A DNA stretch of 64,000 nucleotides from Anaerocolumna chitinilytica (lineage in GTDB: Bacteria; Bacillota; Clostridia; Lachnospirales; Lachnospiraceae): assembly GCF_014218355.1 (NCBI RefSeq), contig NZ_AP023368.1, positions 2,174,001 to 2,238,000 on the forward strand, read 5' to 3'. The notes under the pieces are model-generated. The model worked only from the letters and a program-made list of their open reading frames with translations, ran no database searches and had not been told where the DNA came from. The position numbers were made by a program, and so were the translations under genes. Position 1 is the stretch's first letter. Each line of letters starts with the position of its first letter. Below, in pieces: positions 62,318 through 64,000 of this stretch.

Positions 62318-63508
62318 ATGCAATACCGTGTTGACCCGAAATCGGGTAATAAACTGTCAGTGTTGGGCTTTGGTTGTATGCGTTTCCCTCGAGGAATCAG
62401 CATTGACTTTGCTAAAAGCGAAAAGCTGGTGCTTGATGCTATTGAAAGAGGAGTAAATTATTTCGACACCGCTTATGTTTACGGTGGAAGCGAGGACACG
62501 CTCGGAGAAATTTTGTACAAAAATAATGTGCGCGAGAAGATTTTTCTTGCGACAAAATTACCCCATGGCAAATGCAAAACCTATGAAGACTTCGACCGTT
62601 TGTTCAACGAACAGCTCAGAAGACTGAAAACGGACTATATCGACTATTATCTGATTCATAATCTACCCGATATGGCGGCTTGGAACGCTGTGTCGGCAGT
62701 CGGCTTGGAGAAATGGCTCGCCAAAAAGAAGACAAGCGGACAAATTCGTCACGTCGGGTTTTCCTTTCACGGCACACAAGCGGCGTTTTTGGAGCTGCTT
62801 GACGTGTACCCTTGGGAGTTTTGCCAGATCCAGTATAACTATATGAACGAGACCTATCAGGCAGGCCGGCTTGGATTGCAAAAGGCTCATGAAAAAGGCT
62901 TGCCTGTGATTATTATGGAGCCTTTGTTGGGAGGCCGGCTTGCAAGTGGTGTCCCGAAAAAGGCTGTGAAGCTGTTTGGCGAGGCAAATCCTGACATTAC
63001 ACCTGCCGCCTGGGCTATGAAGTGGCTGTGGAATCAGCCGGAGGTGACGGTAGTGCTGTCGGGAATGAATGCTTCCGAGCAGCTTGATGATAATATCAGC
63101 ACCGCCGAAAATGCGTTTGCCGACTCGCTTGCGGATAGCGAGCTCGCAGTATTTCGCAAAGTCAAAGCAGTGTTCGAGGAGAGCTACAAAGTGCCTTGTA
63201 CGGGTTGCAACTATTGTATGCCCTGCCCGAAAAACGTCAATATCCCCGGATGCTTTGCGGCATACAATGCAAGCTATGCAAACGGCTTTGTCACGGGGAT
63301 GACACAGTATCTCACAAGCACGGATGCCCTTCATTCATCGGGCGGTAAGCGGGTTACAAACTGCGTAAAATGCGGTGCTTGCGTGAAAAAATGTCCGCAG
63401 CATATAAACATTCCATTAGAACTAGGCAACGTGAAGAAGAAACTAGAACCCTTTTGGTTCGGTGCGGTGCTGAAAATTGCAGAACAGATGGCAGGAGGAA
63501 AACAATGA
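62318..63508 (+). CDS. Aldo/keto reductase with C-terminal 4Fe-4S domain
   Basis: 396 residues. The barrel shows the AKR tetrad (FDTAYVYGGSE with Tyr, LATKLP with Lys, YLIHNL with His) and the C-terminal part has two ferredoxin cysteine clusters, CTGCNYCMPCPKNVNIPG and CVKCGACVKKCPQHI. This pattern is common in anaerobes, where the enzyme reduces aldehydes or ketones with ferredoxin-linked electrons. GAGGAA precedes ATG 62318. Overlaps the flavodoxin-like gene by 4 bases. Confidence 0.92.
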   Translation: MQYRVDPKSGNKLSVLGFGCMRFPRGISIDFAKSEKLVLDAIERGVNYFDTAYVYGGSEDTLGEILYKNNVREKIFLATKLPHGKCKTYEDFDRLFNEQLRRLKTDYIDYYLIHNLPDMAAWNAVSAVGLEKWLAKKKTSGQIRHVGFSFHGTQAAFLELLDVYPWEFCQIQYNYMNETYQAGRLGLQKAHEKGLPVIIMEPLLGGRLASGVPKKAVKLFGEANPDITPAAWAMKWLWNQPEVTVVLSGMNASEQLDDNISTAENAFADSLADSELAVFRKVKAVFEESYKVPCTGCNYCMPCPKNVNIPGCFAAYNASYANGFVTGMTQYLTSTDALHSSGGKRVTNCVKCGACVKKCPQHINIPLELGNVKKKLEPFWFGAVLKIAEQMAGGKQ

Positions 63509-64000
63509 CTATTTTCTATTTTACATCCACAGGGAATTGCCTTGCCGTTGCAAAGAAAATCGGTAACGGTAACACGAAACTCATTTCCATTCCGCAAGTC
63601 GTTGGCAAACCAGACTTGGCTTTTGCAGATGATGTGATCGGTGTGGTCTTCCCAATTTACGGTTTTGGACTGCCGAAAATGGTGAAAAAGTTCCTTGAAA
63701 CAGCAAAGCTTCAAGGAGCCTATATGTTCGCCATCGGTACCTACGGCAATCTTCCCGGCGCGTGTATGTTGAATGTCCAGAGATTCGCCGAGCAGCATGG
63801 TTACAAGTTTGACTATGCCGAAAGTCTGCTGATGGTTGACAATTATCTGCCGGGCTTTAATATAAATGACCAGGTTGCTAAGCTGCCGGAGAAACGCGTT
63901 GACGAAAATCTTGCACGAATCATAGCAGATATTCAAAACCGGAAAACGCTTGATGCTACGGCCGGAATCGGTTGGAGGTTCATGACTGCAATGATAAAAC
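63505..64000 (+). CDS. Flavodoxin-like protein (EFR1-type ferredoxin-flavodoxin), 3' end outside window
   Basis: Starts MTIFYFTSTGNCLAVAKKIG, the FMN-binding loop of flavodoxins (TSTGN), and continues VVFPIYGFGLPKMVKKFLE and AIGTYGNLPGACM, to the window end with no stop. Proteins of this start in anaerobes usually carry a ferredoxin domain after the flavodoxin part (EFR1 family). The 4-base ATGA overlap with the reductase gene suggests it feeds electrons to that enzyme. Confidence 0.85.
   Translation, partial: MTIFYFTSTGNCLAVAKKIGNGNTKLISIPQVVGKPDLAFADDVIGVVFPIYGFGLPKMVKKFLETAKLQGAYMFAIGTYGNLPGACMLNVQRFAEQHGYKFDYAESLLMVDNYLPGFNINDQVAKLPEKRVDENLARIIADIQNRKTLDATAGIGWRFMTAMIK

Overview
The window looks like chromosome of a low-GC, Gram-positive, plant- or glycan-degrading anaerobe of the Lachnospiraceae type (Clostridia). 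The reasons are AGGAGG ribosome sites, clear sigma-A promoters (TTGACA-17-TATAAT), a T-box leader before serS, a manganese riboswitch before mntP, a DUF6774-like protein, an LPXTG-like surface anchor of VPKTG type, ferredoxin-type aldo/keto reductase genes and a maltodextrin operon. No rRNA, tRNA or CRISPR array was recognised.

Layout. 0-0.8 kb: end of a DUF4886-like gene and a fluoride channel. 0.8-8.4 kb: starch/maltodextrin locus (LacI regulator, two permeases, binding lipoprotein, cytoplasmic GH13 enzyme, wall-anchored starch-binding protein). 8.4-16 kb: stress proteins, sugar isomerase-like gene, YtrA-type regulator with an ABC pair, MATE pump, LysR, AzlCD. 16-20 kb: a 1211-residue secreted GH87-type alpha-1,3-glucanase behind a long structured leader that matches no riboswitch I can name. 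20-32 kb: AraC and LysR regulators, dioxygenase, AraC-ClpP pair, a transporter with a histidine-rich tail, phosphodiesterase, aspartokinase, a 35-bp hairpin repeat array, serS with T-box. 33-38 kb: XRE regulator with two ABC exporter half-subunits. 38-44 kb: repeat-rich DUF6774 protein, hflX with an apparent leader-peptide attenuator, and a manganese module (riboswitch-mntP, DtxR/MntR-like regulator with its own operator, a 26-residue membrane peptide). 44-50 kb: ordinary metabolic genes, NagZ-like lipoprotein, RlmD-type methyltransferase.

50.3-61.9 kb is an accessory region of clearly lower GC. Its core is a 3.8-kb segment bounded by two copies of one 26-bp near-palindrome in opposite orientation. 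Inside lie two convergent genes (a P-loop STAND-like ATPase and an ATP-grasp enzyme). A tyrosine recombinase gene lies just outside, and an extended -10 promoter abuts the outer edge of the left repeat. This is what an invertible switch choosing between two genes would look like. Next come relics of a mobilisable element (relaxase and resolvase pieces), a two-gene nuclease plus SMC/RecN-like ATPase cassette that looks like phage defence, a ribbon-helix-helix regulator with repeated TGACGGC sites, and a TetR operon with a textbook operator.

62-64 kb is a visibly GC-richer operon (ArsR regulator, ferredoxin-type aldo/keto reductase, flavodoxin-like protein running off the end), probably acquired separately.
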